The notes under the pieces are model-generated. The model was given only the letters and a program-made list of their open reading frames with translations. It did not search any database and had not been told where the DNA came from. DNA of 22,454 nt from the IMG/VR virus record IMGVR_UViG_3300042291_001905, positions 1-22,454 of that record, one strand, 5' to 3'. This DNA comes from a virus. The position numbers and the translations under genes are program-made. Below, one piece after another: positions 15,661 through 22,347 of this stretch (position 1 is the stretch's first letter; each line of letters starts with the position of its first letter).

Positions 15661-17287
15661 ACAAATTGTATTTAATCAAGAAGCAAAATCCAGCTTATTA
15701 AAAGGTGTAATCAAATTATCAGATGCGGTTACAGCTACATTAGGACCCAATGGTCGTAACGTAATTATTGAAAATCAAGGTGGTAATCCAACATCAACAA
15801 AAGACGGTGTTACGGTTGCAAAATCTATCTCATTAAAAGATCCAATCGAAAATGTTGGAGCCCAAATCTTAAAACAAGCAGCAATTAAAACAGCTGATTT
15901 AGCTGGTGATGGTACTACAACTACTACATTACTTGCTTCAACTATGGTTGAATATGGTTTTGATGCTATTAAAGCAGGATCGAATGCAGTAGAAGTTAAA
16001 CGTGGTATTGAAAAAGCATCTAAAGAATTAATTTCTAATTTAAAAGAAATTTCTCAAGATATTACCTCAGATGATCAGATTCATCAAGTAGCTGTAATTT
16101 CAGCAAACGGTGATGAAGAAATTGGTGCTTTGATTTCCGAAGCAATGAAAGCAGTAGGTGCTGATGGTGTAGTAACTGTTGAAGAAAGTAAAATTGGAGA
16201 AACCAATTTAGATATTGTAGAAGGTATTCAGTTTGATAAAGGATATAAATCATTGTATTTTGTTACTAATAACGATACAATGACTGCTACATTAAATGAT
16301 CCTCAAATTTTAATTTATAATGGAGTTTTAACTACAATTAAAGATCTATTACCATTACTTGAAGGATGTTCTCAAGCGCAAAGCCCATTATTAGTTATTG
16401 CTGAAGAAATCGATGGAGAAGCATTATCAACATTGGTTGTAAACAAAATGAGAGGTATTATTAAAGTTGCAGCAGTTAAAGCTCCTGACTTTGGTGATCG
16501 TCGTTTACATATCTTAGAAGATATTGCTGTAATAACTGGAGGTACAGTAGTATCGCCTGAAAAAGGAATGCGTTTAGATAAATTTAAATCTGAATGGTTA
16601 GGTAAAGCTCGTTTAGTTACTGTAGCTAAAGAATCAACTACAATTGTAGATGGTAAAGGCGAGAAAGAACAAATTGAAGCTCGTATTGAAGAATTAAAAA
16701 CTCAAATCGATAAAGCTAATTCATATTTTGAAATTGAAAAGTTACAAGAGCGTTTAGGTAAATTAACTGGTGGTGTAGCTATTATCAATATTGGAGCTGC
16801 AACTGATGTAGAAGTTAAAGAAAAGAAAGACCGTGTTGATGATGCTTTACATGCAACTAAAGCTGCCTTGCAAGAAGGTATTGTTGCTGGTGGTGGTGCT
16901 GCTTTATTACATGCTCGTAAAAAATTAGATACTGAATACGAAACAACAGATTTAGAACTAGGTCGTCAGATTGTTCGTAAAGCATGTTTAGCTCCATTTA
17001 CTAAGATTTTAATTAATGCTGGTTATGAAGAAATTGATACTTGGGATTTAGTTAATAATGTTAGCAAATCTGAATCAACAGACGGTTATGATTTAAAATT
17101 AAAAGAAATAGTTAATTTTGTTGAAAAAGGTATTATTGATCCTACTAAAGTAACTCGATTAGCATTAGAAAATGCAGTATCAGTAGCAGGTACAATACTT
17201 ATTACAGAGGCTATTGTTTACGAAGAGCCTGAAAAAGAAAAAAATAATGACCCTATGGCGGGTTTTGGAAATGGAATGTATGAATAA
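15653..17287 (+). CDS. groEL: GroEL-like chaperonin
   Basis: A complete 544-residue group I chaperonin (E. coli 548). LGPNGRNV (30-37), TKDGVTVAKSI (49-59) and AGDGTTT (84-90, with D86) form the ATP site. The ATPase aspartate D397 lies in DDALHATKAAL, and the AGGGAAL loop follows. The C-terminus ends DPMAGFGNGMYE, a shortened version of the flexible glycine/methionine tail. It should form a folding cage with the adjacent GroES. Full-length GroEL is uncommon in phages, but has been described in some large ones. Residues in the apical domain are more divergent from bacterial GroEL than the equatorial motifs, suggesting adaptation to particular substrates; this is an impression, not a measurement. 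Confidence 0.95.
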   Translation: MNKQIVFNQEAKSSLLKGVIKLSDAVTATLGPNGRNVIIENQGGNPTSTKDGVTVAKSISLKDPIENVGAQILKQAAIKTADLAGDGTTTTTLLASTMVEYGFDAIKAGSNAVEVKRGIEKASKELISNLKEISQDITSDDQIHQVAVISANGDEEIGALISEAMKAVGADGVVTVEESKIGETNLDIVEGIQFDKGYKSLYFVTNNDTMTATLNDPQILIYNGVLTTIKDLLPLLEGCSQAQSPLLVIAEEIDGEALSTLVVNKMRGIIKVAAVKAPDFGDRRLHILEDIAVITGGTVVSPEKGMRLDKFKSEWLGKARLVTVAKESTTIVDGKGEKEQIEARIEELKTQIDKANSYFEIEKLQERLGKLTGGVAIINIGAATDVEVKEKKDRVDDALHATKAALQEGIVAGGGAALLHARKKLDTEYETTDLELGRQIVRKACLAPFTKILINAGYEEIDTWDLVNNVSKSESTDGYDLKLKEIVNFVEKGIIDPTKVTRLALENAVSVAGTILITEAIVYEEPEKEKNNDPMAGFGNGMYE

Positions 17288-17618
17288 AGAACAATTCATT
17301 TATTGGCTTAAAGGATTTGCTAAAGCAGTTAATGAAGAGGGACCAACACGGGGGCAATGGGGAATCATTGCCTCCGAGTTGAGTAAAATTAAAGACTGTC
17401 CTGATTATGGATCGCCTATTGATGGTGGTGTAGTATTGACAACATCATCAGGTAGTAGTGGGACTATTATAGTTACACCTAAATATGGTTCTATTACCTA
17501 TAATCCATCAACATCAACTGCTTATGTAAATTCACAAAGTGGTAGTTGGCATTATACATCTACATTACCACAACAACCAACAACTGGGAGTAACCAGTTA
17601 GAGTTAGATTTAAAGTAA
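17280..17618 (+). CDS. Small phage protein with N-terminal WLKGF helix
   Basis: The frame is open from 17214, but the ATG at 17280, overlapping the groEL stop by 8 nt, gives the sensible start: MNKEQFIYWLKGF. The 112 residues split into an amphipathic helical part (1-38) with FIYWLKGF and ASELSKI, and a low-complexity part rich in S, T, G and Y (50-112) ending in LELDLK. Short proteins opening with a YWLKGF helix recur in T4-like phages without known function. The repetitive serine/threonine tail could be a linker or modification target. No enzymatic motif is visible. Confidence 0.7.
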   Translation: MNKEQFIYWLKGFAKAVNEEGPTRGQWGIIASELSKIKDCPDYGSPIDGGVVLTTSSGSSGTIIVTPKYGSITYNPSTSTAYVNSQSGSWHYTSTLPQQPTTGSNQLELDLK

Positions 17619-17624
17619 ATAAAC

Positions 17625-17775
17625 TGTAGTGTGGCGGAACTGGCAGACGTGCACCTCCTGTCTCGAGGGCGGGGATAACGAAATAAAGTAAGGATATCGG
17701 GGTAGACCACCAGCTTGCAAGCGCTATTGTCCTTTACCTAATTGCCCTATGGTGGTTCGAATCCACCCACTACAG
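17625..17775 (+). tRNA. Aberrantly long tRNA-like gene, isotype unclear
   Basis: Both ends fit a tRNA. TGTAGTG (17625-17631) pairs perfectly with CACTACA (17768-17774). The T arm is GGTGG-TTCGAAT-CCACC (17751-17767), positions 8-9 are TG, and a D arm GCGGAACTGGCAGACGT resembles bacterial leucine tRNAs. The discriminator is G and no CCA is encoded. The middle is about 65-75 nt longer than a class II tRNA. A four-pair stem CCTC/GAGG would present GTC (Asp) but with U at 37; a shifted loop would present CGA (Ser); neither matches the leucine-like D arm. The extra region folds: AGGGC (17666-17670) with GCCCT (17744-17748), and GTAAGGATA (17688-17696) with TGTCCTTTAC (17728-17737). It could be an intron-bearing tRNA, a tRNA with a giant variable arm, or a tRNA-like RNA with another role. 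Confidence 0.55.
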
Positions 17776-17778
17776 CAG

Positions 17779-17909
17779 ACTCTCATCTATGCTATGCACA
17801 GAGAACTGATGAGAACCATTAGATGATGCATACATCCTGAATGGTGGTTAGGAGCGCCCATGAGAAACTCCTTCACAAAGAGTACCGACGATAAAAAGTA
17901 AAGCTCTTT
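17779..17909 (+). ncRNA. Candidate structured non-coding RNA between tRNAs
   Basis: This spacer has no plausible ORF, is less AT-rich than its surroundings and is full of local inverted repeats. TCTCATC (17781-17787) pairs with GATGAGA (17808-17814). CCATT (17816-17820) pairs with AATGG (17840-17844), with GATG/CATC inside. AGGAG (17850-17854) pairs with CTCCT (17868-17872). AAAGAG (17877-17882) pairs with CTCTTT (17904-17909), followed by AATTTT, which could be a weak terminator. T4 also carries small stable RNAs of unknown role in its tRNA cluster. No known RNA family is recognised; it may simply be the processed spacer of a tRNA precursor. Confidence 0.4.
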
Positions 17910-17915
17910 AATTTT

Positions 17916-17989
17916 GGACTTGTAGCTCACTCGGTTAGAGCAGTTGACTCATAATCAAAAGGTAGTAGGTTCGATTCCTACCTGGTCCA
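17916..17989 (+). tRNA. tRNA-Met (anticodon CAT)
   Basis: A 74-nt cloverleaf. The acceptor GGACTTG pairs with CTGGTCC, with one T-T mismatch and one G-T pair. The D arm is GCTC...GAGC, and the anticodon arm has loop CTCATAA with a weak G-A first pair. The T arm is GTAGG-TTCGATT-CCTAC and the discriminator is A. CCA is not encoded. The TAGCTCA D-arm entry and GACTCATAATC anticodon region match elongator tRNA-Met; an Ile tRNA with lysidine-modified CAT is the alternative. The G-C first pair argues against initiator tRNA. Confidence 0.9.
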
Positions 17990-18004
17990 CTTAAAATAAA
18001 TGTT

Positions 18005-18154
18005 ATGACAGTAAAATCAGTAAAATTACAATTAGAACGCGCCCAAGAGGAAATCGCTTTATTAAATGAAAAAATCGCTATACTCGAAGATACGATTGAC
18101 AAATTAAAAGCTCTTAATTACATTCAAGAAAAATATAATATCCCAGGTAATTAA
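18005..18154 (+). CDS. 49-residue coiled-coil protein
   Basis: A short frame from ATG at 18005 to TAA at 18152 encodes 49 residues, nearly all in one predicted helix with heptad-like I/L spacing (LQLERAQEEIALL, then EKIAILEDTIDKLKAL), ending in YNIPGN. It lies 15 nt after the tRNA-Met and 2 nt before the clamp loader gene, in the same strand and with the same GTTATG start context as other genes here. Its regular coiled-coil pattern and packing make it a likely real gene. The function is unknown; small helical proteins can act as oligomerisation or inhibitor factors. Confidence 0.62.
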   Translation: MTVKSVKLQLERAQEEIALLNEKIAILEDTIDKLKALNYIQEKYNIPGN

Positions 18155-18156
18155 TT

Positions 18157-19044
18157 ATGCAACATACTCTTTGGACTGAAAAGTACCGCTCGCAAACATT
18201 AGATCAATACATCGGCAATACCGAATTAAAAACTACAATCGGTAGTTGGATTACCAAAAACGACATTCCACACTTATTATTATACGGTAAAGCAGGTACA
18301 GGTAAAACTACATTAGCTAAATTAATCACTCAAAATATTAATTGCGATATGATGTATATTAATGCATCAGATGAAAATGGAATTGATACAATTCGTGATA
18401 AAGTAAAATCATTTGCTTCTACATCTACATTTCAACCATTAAAGGTAGTAATATTAGATGAGTCTGATTACTTAACTATCAATGCACAAGCATCATTACG
18501 TAACATAATCGAAACATTCTCGGCTAAAACACGTTTTATTCTAACATGTAATTACGTTGAGCGTATTATTGAGCCATTACAGTCTAGATGCCAAGCATTT
18601 AAAATTGAAACGCTATCCAAACCATTAATTGCTAGTCACATCGCTGATATTTTAACTGCAGAAAACATTACATATCATTTAAAAGATGTAGCTAGAATTA
18701 TTAATGAATACCATCCTGACATTCGTAAAATTATTAATGTAACTCAACAAAATACTATTAATGGTGAATTAGAATTAACTAAAATTAATACTAAATTCGA
18801 TATAACAGATGTAGTTAAATTAATTCAAGGTAAAGATGCATTTAAAACAGTTAGACAATACTTAGTAGATAATAACATATCTGACTTTGAACCAATGTAT
18901 AGAGCGTTATATGATGAATTAGGTAAAGATAATGGATTAATTACAATGACATTAGCTGAATACCAATTTAAACATGCAACAGTAGTAGATAAAGAAATCA
19001 ATTTTATGGCGTGTATCGCCTCAATCATAAACATAATTAAATAA
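18157..19044 (+). CDS. 44: Clamp loader large subunit, T4 gp44-like AAA+ ATPase
   Basis: A 295-residue RFC/DnaX-type AAA+ ATPase (T4 gp44 is 319). It starts with WTEKYRSQTLDQYIG, the classical clamp-loader entry. Walker A is GKAGTGKT (44-51), Walker B is ILDESD (99-104), the sensor 1 region follows at RFILTCN, and the trans-acting SRC arginine finger is at 143-145. The C-terminal collar is helical. With the small subunit it opens the gp45-type clamp and loads it at primer junctions. Its TAA overlaps the next ATG by one base, so the loader genes are translationally linked. Confidence 0.95.
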   Translation: MQHTLWTEKYRSQTLDQYIGNTELKTTIGSWITKNDIPHLLLYGKAGTGKTTLAKLITQNINCDMMYINASDENGIDTIRDKVKSFASTSTFQPLKVVILDESDYLTINAQASLRNIIETFSAKTRFILTCNYVERIIEPLQSRCQAFKIETLSKPLIASHIADILTAENITYHLKDVARIINEYHPDIRKIINVTQQNTINGELELTKINTKFDITDVVKLIQGKDAFKTVRQYLVDNNISDFEPMYRALYDELGKDNGLITMTLAEYQFKHATVVDKEINFMACIASIINIIK

Positions 19045-19319
19045 TGGATCCAGTAAAAATGAACATCAATCTCGAAGATACTACCGAGATAACATGCGAC
19101 GAGTGTGGTAACGCTACATTCCATGAAGCAGTAGTATTACGCAGTATTTCACGCTTTATCACCGGAACAGCTCAAGATGGTATGATGCCAATCCCAGTAT
19201 TTGCTTGTGATAAGTGTGGTCATGTAAATGATAGGTTTATGCCTAAAACCCAACCATCAGCGGGTGCACCATCAATTGAAGATGTTTCACCTAGAATTCC
19301 AAGACCAACAATTCAGTAA
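19044..19319 (+). CDS. Zinc-ribbon protein between clamp loader subunits
   Basis: A 91-residue protein with two CxxC knuckles, C18-x2-C21 and C55-x2-C58, separated by 33 residues, consistent with a single zinc-ribbon site. Residues 66-91 are a proline-rich tail. It is coupled on both sides by one-base stop/start overlaps (TAATG), placing it inside the gp44-gp62 unit. Zinc ribbons bind DNA, RNA or protein; here it might be an accessory of the clamp loader or a transcription factor, but only position supports that. Confidence 0.78.
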   Translation: MDPVKMNINLEDTTEITCDECGNATFHEAVVLRSISRFITGTAQDGMMPIPVFACDKCGHVNDRFMPKTQPSAGAPSIEDVSPRIPRPTIQ

Positions 19320-19768
19320 TGAATGAATTCTTTAAAATATTAAATTATTTATCATACGATAAGGTACCTTATAGCAAATTAACTGATGCTGAAATTAAAA
19401 GCATCAACGTTTATATGCTACATAGGTACCTATCTATGAGTTCTGAATACTGTGTATTTGCTAATGAAGTACAAGCTATACCTAACTTAAACGCAGAACA
19501 AGTATATAATATTTATTTATCATTATTACCTAAATCTAAAAAGTATTTTAAATATACTAAAGCTGCTTCCGAAAAGATAGATAAGGATAAAGTTTCTAAA
19601 TTATCTTTATTATTGCAAGTATCTCAAAGAGAAGCAAACGATTATCTTGCTTTATTAAGCAACGATCAATTTCAAGACATATTAAACAGTTATGGCCAAA
19701 ACACAGATACCCGCCCTACTAAAGGAAATAAAAAACAAAGCGGTAAGAGAAATAAATTATCAAAGTGA
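19319..19768 (+). CDS. 62: Clamp loader small subunit, T4 gp62-like
   Basis: The 149 residues follow the gp62 pattern: an N-terminal helix, INVYMLHRYLSM (29-40), then LLPKSKKYFKYTKAA (69-83), which parallels the T4 segment around PRGKRYGKW, and a C-terminal helical part LSLLLQVSQREANDYLALL (95-113). T4 gp62 is 187 residues, so this is short. It lacks ATPase motifs, as expected. One gp62 joins four gp44 in the loader. The last ~25 residues are a low-complexity basic tail, and the nuclease gene begins inside it with a 77-nt overlap in another frame. Confidence 0.75.
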   Translation: MNEFFKILNYLSYDKVPYSKLTDAEIKSINVYMLHRYLSMSSEYCVFANEVQAIPNLNAEQVYNIYLSLLPKSKKYFKYTKAASEKIDKDKVSKLSLLLQVSQREANDYLALLSNDQFQDILNSYGQNTDTRPTKGNKKQSGKRNKLSK

Positions 19769-20645
19769 TAAAACAATCTCATATTCTCAGTTCTCTATCT
19801 ATGCTAAATGTCCATTTCGTTGGGGTTTAGAATATAGAGAAGGGTATCGTAGTTATCAACCTTCAATGGCTGCAGTTTTCGGAACATCAGTTCACGTTGC
19901 AATGCAACATTATATTCAAATGATGTTTGATGAATCCGGAGCAGCAGCTGATCGTGTTGATATTGAAGATTTCTTCCAAACTACATTTATGGAAGAATAT
20001 AAAAAAACACTTAAAGAAAATAATGGTATTCATTTCTCCTCAGCATCTGAAATGCGTGAATATTATGATGATGGATTAGCTATTATTGATTATTTTAAGA
20101 AAAACAAATCAGAATACTTTTCAACTCGAAAATGGTATTTAGTTGGAATAGAAATGCCTTTAGTACAACCTATCGATCCTGACTATCCTAATGTTTATTT
20201 AAAAGGATATATCGACTTTGTATTATATAATGAAAACGCAAATAAAGTCAAAATATTCGATATTAAAACATCTAAAAATGGGTGGAAAGATAAGGAAAAG
20301 AAAGACGAATTAAAAATGCAACAAATTATTCTATATAAAGAATATTTTGCTAAACAATATAATATCAACCCAGAACAAATTGATGTTGAATTTTTTGTTG
20401 TTAAACGTAAATTGTACGAAAATCTTGATTTTCCTCAAAAACGTATTCAAATTGTTGAACCTGCTTCTGGTAAGGGTAAACGCAATAAAGCTGTAACTCA
20501 TATTACAGAATTTATTCGTAATGTGTTTAATGCTGATGGTAGTTTTAAAAAAGGTGAATTAGTAAAAAATGTATCTAAGGAATCTTGTCAGTGGTGTCCG
20601 TTTAAAGACAATAAAGAACTTTGCGATAAAGGTTTGCTTTTCTAG
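19692..20645 (+). CDS. PD-(D/E)XK nuclease with Cas4/AddB-like iron-sulfur cysteines
   Basis: A 317-residue RecB-family nuclease. SxxSxYxxCPFRW gives C40; the motif-1 histidine H68 lies in GTSVH. E154, then GYID (D175) and FDIKTS (D190, K192) form the metal core, followed by the QxxxY helix (Q211, Y215). C299, C302 and C311 together with C40 make a C...CxxC...C set as in Cas4 and AddB, suggesting a 4Fe-4S cluster. There are no CRISPR arrays or other cas genes here, so it is more likely a recombination or end-processing exonuclease. The start at 19692 lies 77 nt inside the gp62-like gene; the next ATG falls after motif residues, so the long overlap appears real. Confidence 0.88.
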   Translation: MAKTQIPALLKEIKNKAVREINYQSDKTISYSQFSIYAKCPFRWGLEYREGYRSYQPSMAAVFGTSVHVAMQHYIQMMFDESGAAADRVDIEDFFQTTFMEEYKKTLKENNGIHFSSASEMREYYDDGLAIIDYFKKNKSEYFSTRKWYLVGIEMPLVQPIDPDYPNVYLKGYIDFVLYNENANKVKIFDIKTSKNGWKDKEKKDELKMQQIILYKEYFAKQYNINPEQIDVEFFVVKRKLYENLDFPQKRIQIVEPASGKGKRNKAVTHITEFIRNVFNADGSFKKGELVKNVSKESCQWCPFKDNKELCDKGLLF

Positions 20646-20653
20646 TATGTACA

Positions 20654-20664
20654 TATATTTATAT
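20654..20664 (+). promoter_or_regulatory. TATATTTATAT motif, copy 3
   Basis: Third exact copy of the 11-mer, in a 39-nt gap after the nuclease stop and 20 nt before the ribbon-helix-helix start. It is followed by further TATA-rich sequence, so base composition alone makes chance matches more likely here. Confidence 0.3.
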
Positions 20665-20684
20665 ATATAAAATATATTTCAAAT

Positions 20685-20885
20685 ATGGGAAAAAACAATC
20701 AATTAGTCTTGACAAGTGTAAAAGTACACGGAGACGTATTCGAAGAATTTAAAGTAGCTTCGATAAAAAATAAATTCAATTTACAAAAATTACTTAATAG
20801 AGCAATGCATTTATATCTAAATGATGATGATTTTAAAAATCAATTACATGGGTATAATGTTCTAGTAATGTCCGGTAGTTTATAA
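20685..20885 (+). CDS. Small ribbon-helix-helix-like protein
   Basis: The 66 residues fit the ribbon-helix-helix plan: a strand LTSVKVHGDV (9-18), helix A FEEFKVASIKN (19-29), a turn, and helix B LQKLLNRAMHLYLND (33-47). A short C-terminal extension ends in VLVMSGSL. RHH proteins dimerise and bind DNA operators through the N-terminal strand. It stands alone between the nuclease and a glycosyltransferase, each side with a short AT-rich gap and with a TATATTTATAT motif upstream that could be an autoregulatory site. The regulatory role is inferred from fold only. Confidence 0.65.
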   Translation: MGKNNQLVLTSVKVHGDVFEEFKVASIKNKFNLQKLLNRAMHLYLNDDDFKNQLHGYNVLVMSGSL

Positions 20886-20904
20886 ATCAATTTAAAAATA
20901 AGTT

Positions 20905-22347
20905 ATGCAAAATTACATTCCTAAAGATCAAAGGAAAAAAATCCTGTTAATGTGTGATGACATTAGATTTACATCGGGTATAGCAACTATGGCTCGAGAA
21001 ATTGTTATCCAAACAGCACATCACTTTAACTGGGTGAACATTGGAGGTGCATTAAATCACCCCGAAAAAGGTCAACGATTAGATCTATCAGCTGATACTA
21101 ACAAAAATGCAGGTATTGAAGATGCGTCTATTTTTGTTTATCCAACAGATGGTTATGGAACAATTGATTTTGTTCGTCAAATTACCGAAATTGAAAAACC
21201 AGATGCTATTTTTATATTTACAGATCCTAGATATTGGGTATGGTTATTTCAGCATGAACGTGAGTTAAGACAACAAATGCCGATTGTTTATTTAAACATT
21301 TGGGATGACTTGCCTTATCCACTTTATAATAAATCATTCTATGATTCATGTGATTCTTTATTTGCTATTTCTAAACAAACCGAAAATATTAATCGTGTTG
21401 TTTTAGGTGAAGATGCTAAAAATAAAGTCATCAAATATATTCCTCACGGAATTAATGAAAAAGTTATTTGTCCATTAGACAAAAGCAGTGATGATTTTAA
21501 ACAATTTAAAGAAAGTATATTCGGAAAAAATGAAAAAGATTTTGTAGCATTCTATAATGCTCGCAATATTAGAAGAAAATCTACATCAGATTTAGTTTTA
21601 TCATTTAAAACATTTGTAGATCAATTACCAAAACAACAAGCCGATAGATGTGCTTTAATATTACATACTGACCCTGTTGATGAAAATGGAACAGATTTAC
21701 CAGCAGTAATTGAAATGATATTTGGTGCTAGCCAAAACAATATCTATATTTCAAACCAAAAAATTCCAGTTGAAATATTAAATAAATATTACAATTTAGC
21801 TGATATTACTTGTTTAATATCCTCGAATGAAGGTTGGGGATTATCAATTACCGAATCAATGATGGCGGGTACTCCGATTTTAGCAAATGTAACTGGAGGT
21901 ATGCAAGATCAAATGCGTTTTGAAGATGAAAATGGTGAATGGATTAAATTTACTGAAGAGTTTGGTTCTAATCATTTAGGCAAATATAAAAAACATGGCA
22001 AATGGGTATTCCCAGTATTTCCAAGTAATATTTCATTAGTTGGTTCAGTTCCTACTCCATATATTTTTGATGATAGATGTGATTTTAGAGATGTAGCTAA
22101 TCAATTATCAGCAGCATACGCCTTAAAAATGGAAGATACTAATGAATATAATAAATTAGGAGATGCAGCTCGTGAATGGGTAACATCAGATGAATCAATG
22201 ATGTCATCTCGTAAAATGGGAGAAAATATTATTAATGGAATTGAAGAAACATTTAAAAAATGGACACCACGTTCTACATTTGATTTTATTAAAATTGAAG
22301 ATTATAAACCAAAACATTTAAAATACCCTGTTACACAATATGAATAA
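20905..22347 (+). CDS. GT-B glycosyltransferase (GT4-like)
   Basis: A 480-residue GT-B protein. The N-terminal half opens with ILLMCDDIRFTSGIATMAREI (residues ~12-32), a strand plus glycine loop typical of GT4 acceptors, and contains PDAIFIFTDPRYW and SLFAISKQT-type segments. The C-terminal half has the retaining GT signature around 309-325, EGWGLSITESMMAGTPI, with glutamates E309 and E317, followed by TGGM. It should transfer a sugar from an NDP-sugar in the cytoplasm. The stop overlaps the next glycosyltransferase start by 8 nt, so the two form a pair. This locus is separated by about 10.5 kb from the larger glycan block and could serve the same product or a separate one. Confidence 0.88.
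   Translation: MQNYIPKDQRKKILLMCDDIRFTSGIATMAREIVIQTAHHFNWVNIGGALNHPEKGQRLDLSADTNKNAGIEDASIFVYPTDGYGTIDFVRQITEIEKPDAIFIFTDPRYWVWLFQHERELRQQMPIVYLNIWDDLPYPLYNKSFYDSCDSLFAISKQTENINRVVLGEDAKNKVIKYIPHGINEKVICPLDKSSDDFKQFKESIFGKNEKDFVAFYNARNIRRKSTSDLVLSFKTFVDQLPKQQADRCALILHTDPVDENGTDLPAVIEMIFGASQNNIYISNQKIPVEILNKYYNLADITCLISSNEGWGLSITESMMAGTPILANVTGGMQDQMRFEDENGEWIKFTEEFGSNHLGKYKKHGKWVFPVFPSNISLVGSVPTPYIFDDRCDFRDVANQLSAAYALKMEDTNEYNKLGDAAREWVTSDESMMSSRKMGENIINGIEETFKKWTPRSTFDFIKIEDYKPKHLKYPVTQYE

Noticed and set aside
17214-17279. Upstream extension of the 112-residue gene to a TTG at 17214
   Set aside because: These 22 codons overlap the end of groEL in another frame and encode a lysine-rich stretch unlike the conserved start; the ATG at 17280 gives the usual short overlap.
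15361-17287. Bacterial chromosome origin, suggested by groES-groEL
   Set aside because: The surrounding gp43/45/44/62-like genes, tight single-strand packing and tRNAs fit a phage genome, and no bacterial housekeeping neighbours are present.
17625-17775. tmRNA or group I intron-containing tRNA
   Set aside because: The 5' end lacks the conserved tmRNA entry sequence and there is no tag reading frame. The insertion of about 70 nt is far too short for a group I intron, and no core motifs were seen.
17806-17868. CTGATGAG followed by GAAAC, reminiscent of a hammerhead ribozyme core
   Set aside because: The segment between the two boxes does not form a stem II next to them (G17813 would face A17863), and no stem I/III with a cleavage triplet is apparent.
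19692-20645. CRISPR-Cas component (Cas4)
   Set aside because: The nuclease has Cas4-like cysteines, but there is no repeat array and no other cas gene. Similar nucleases are common in phage replication and recombination modules.
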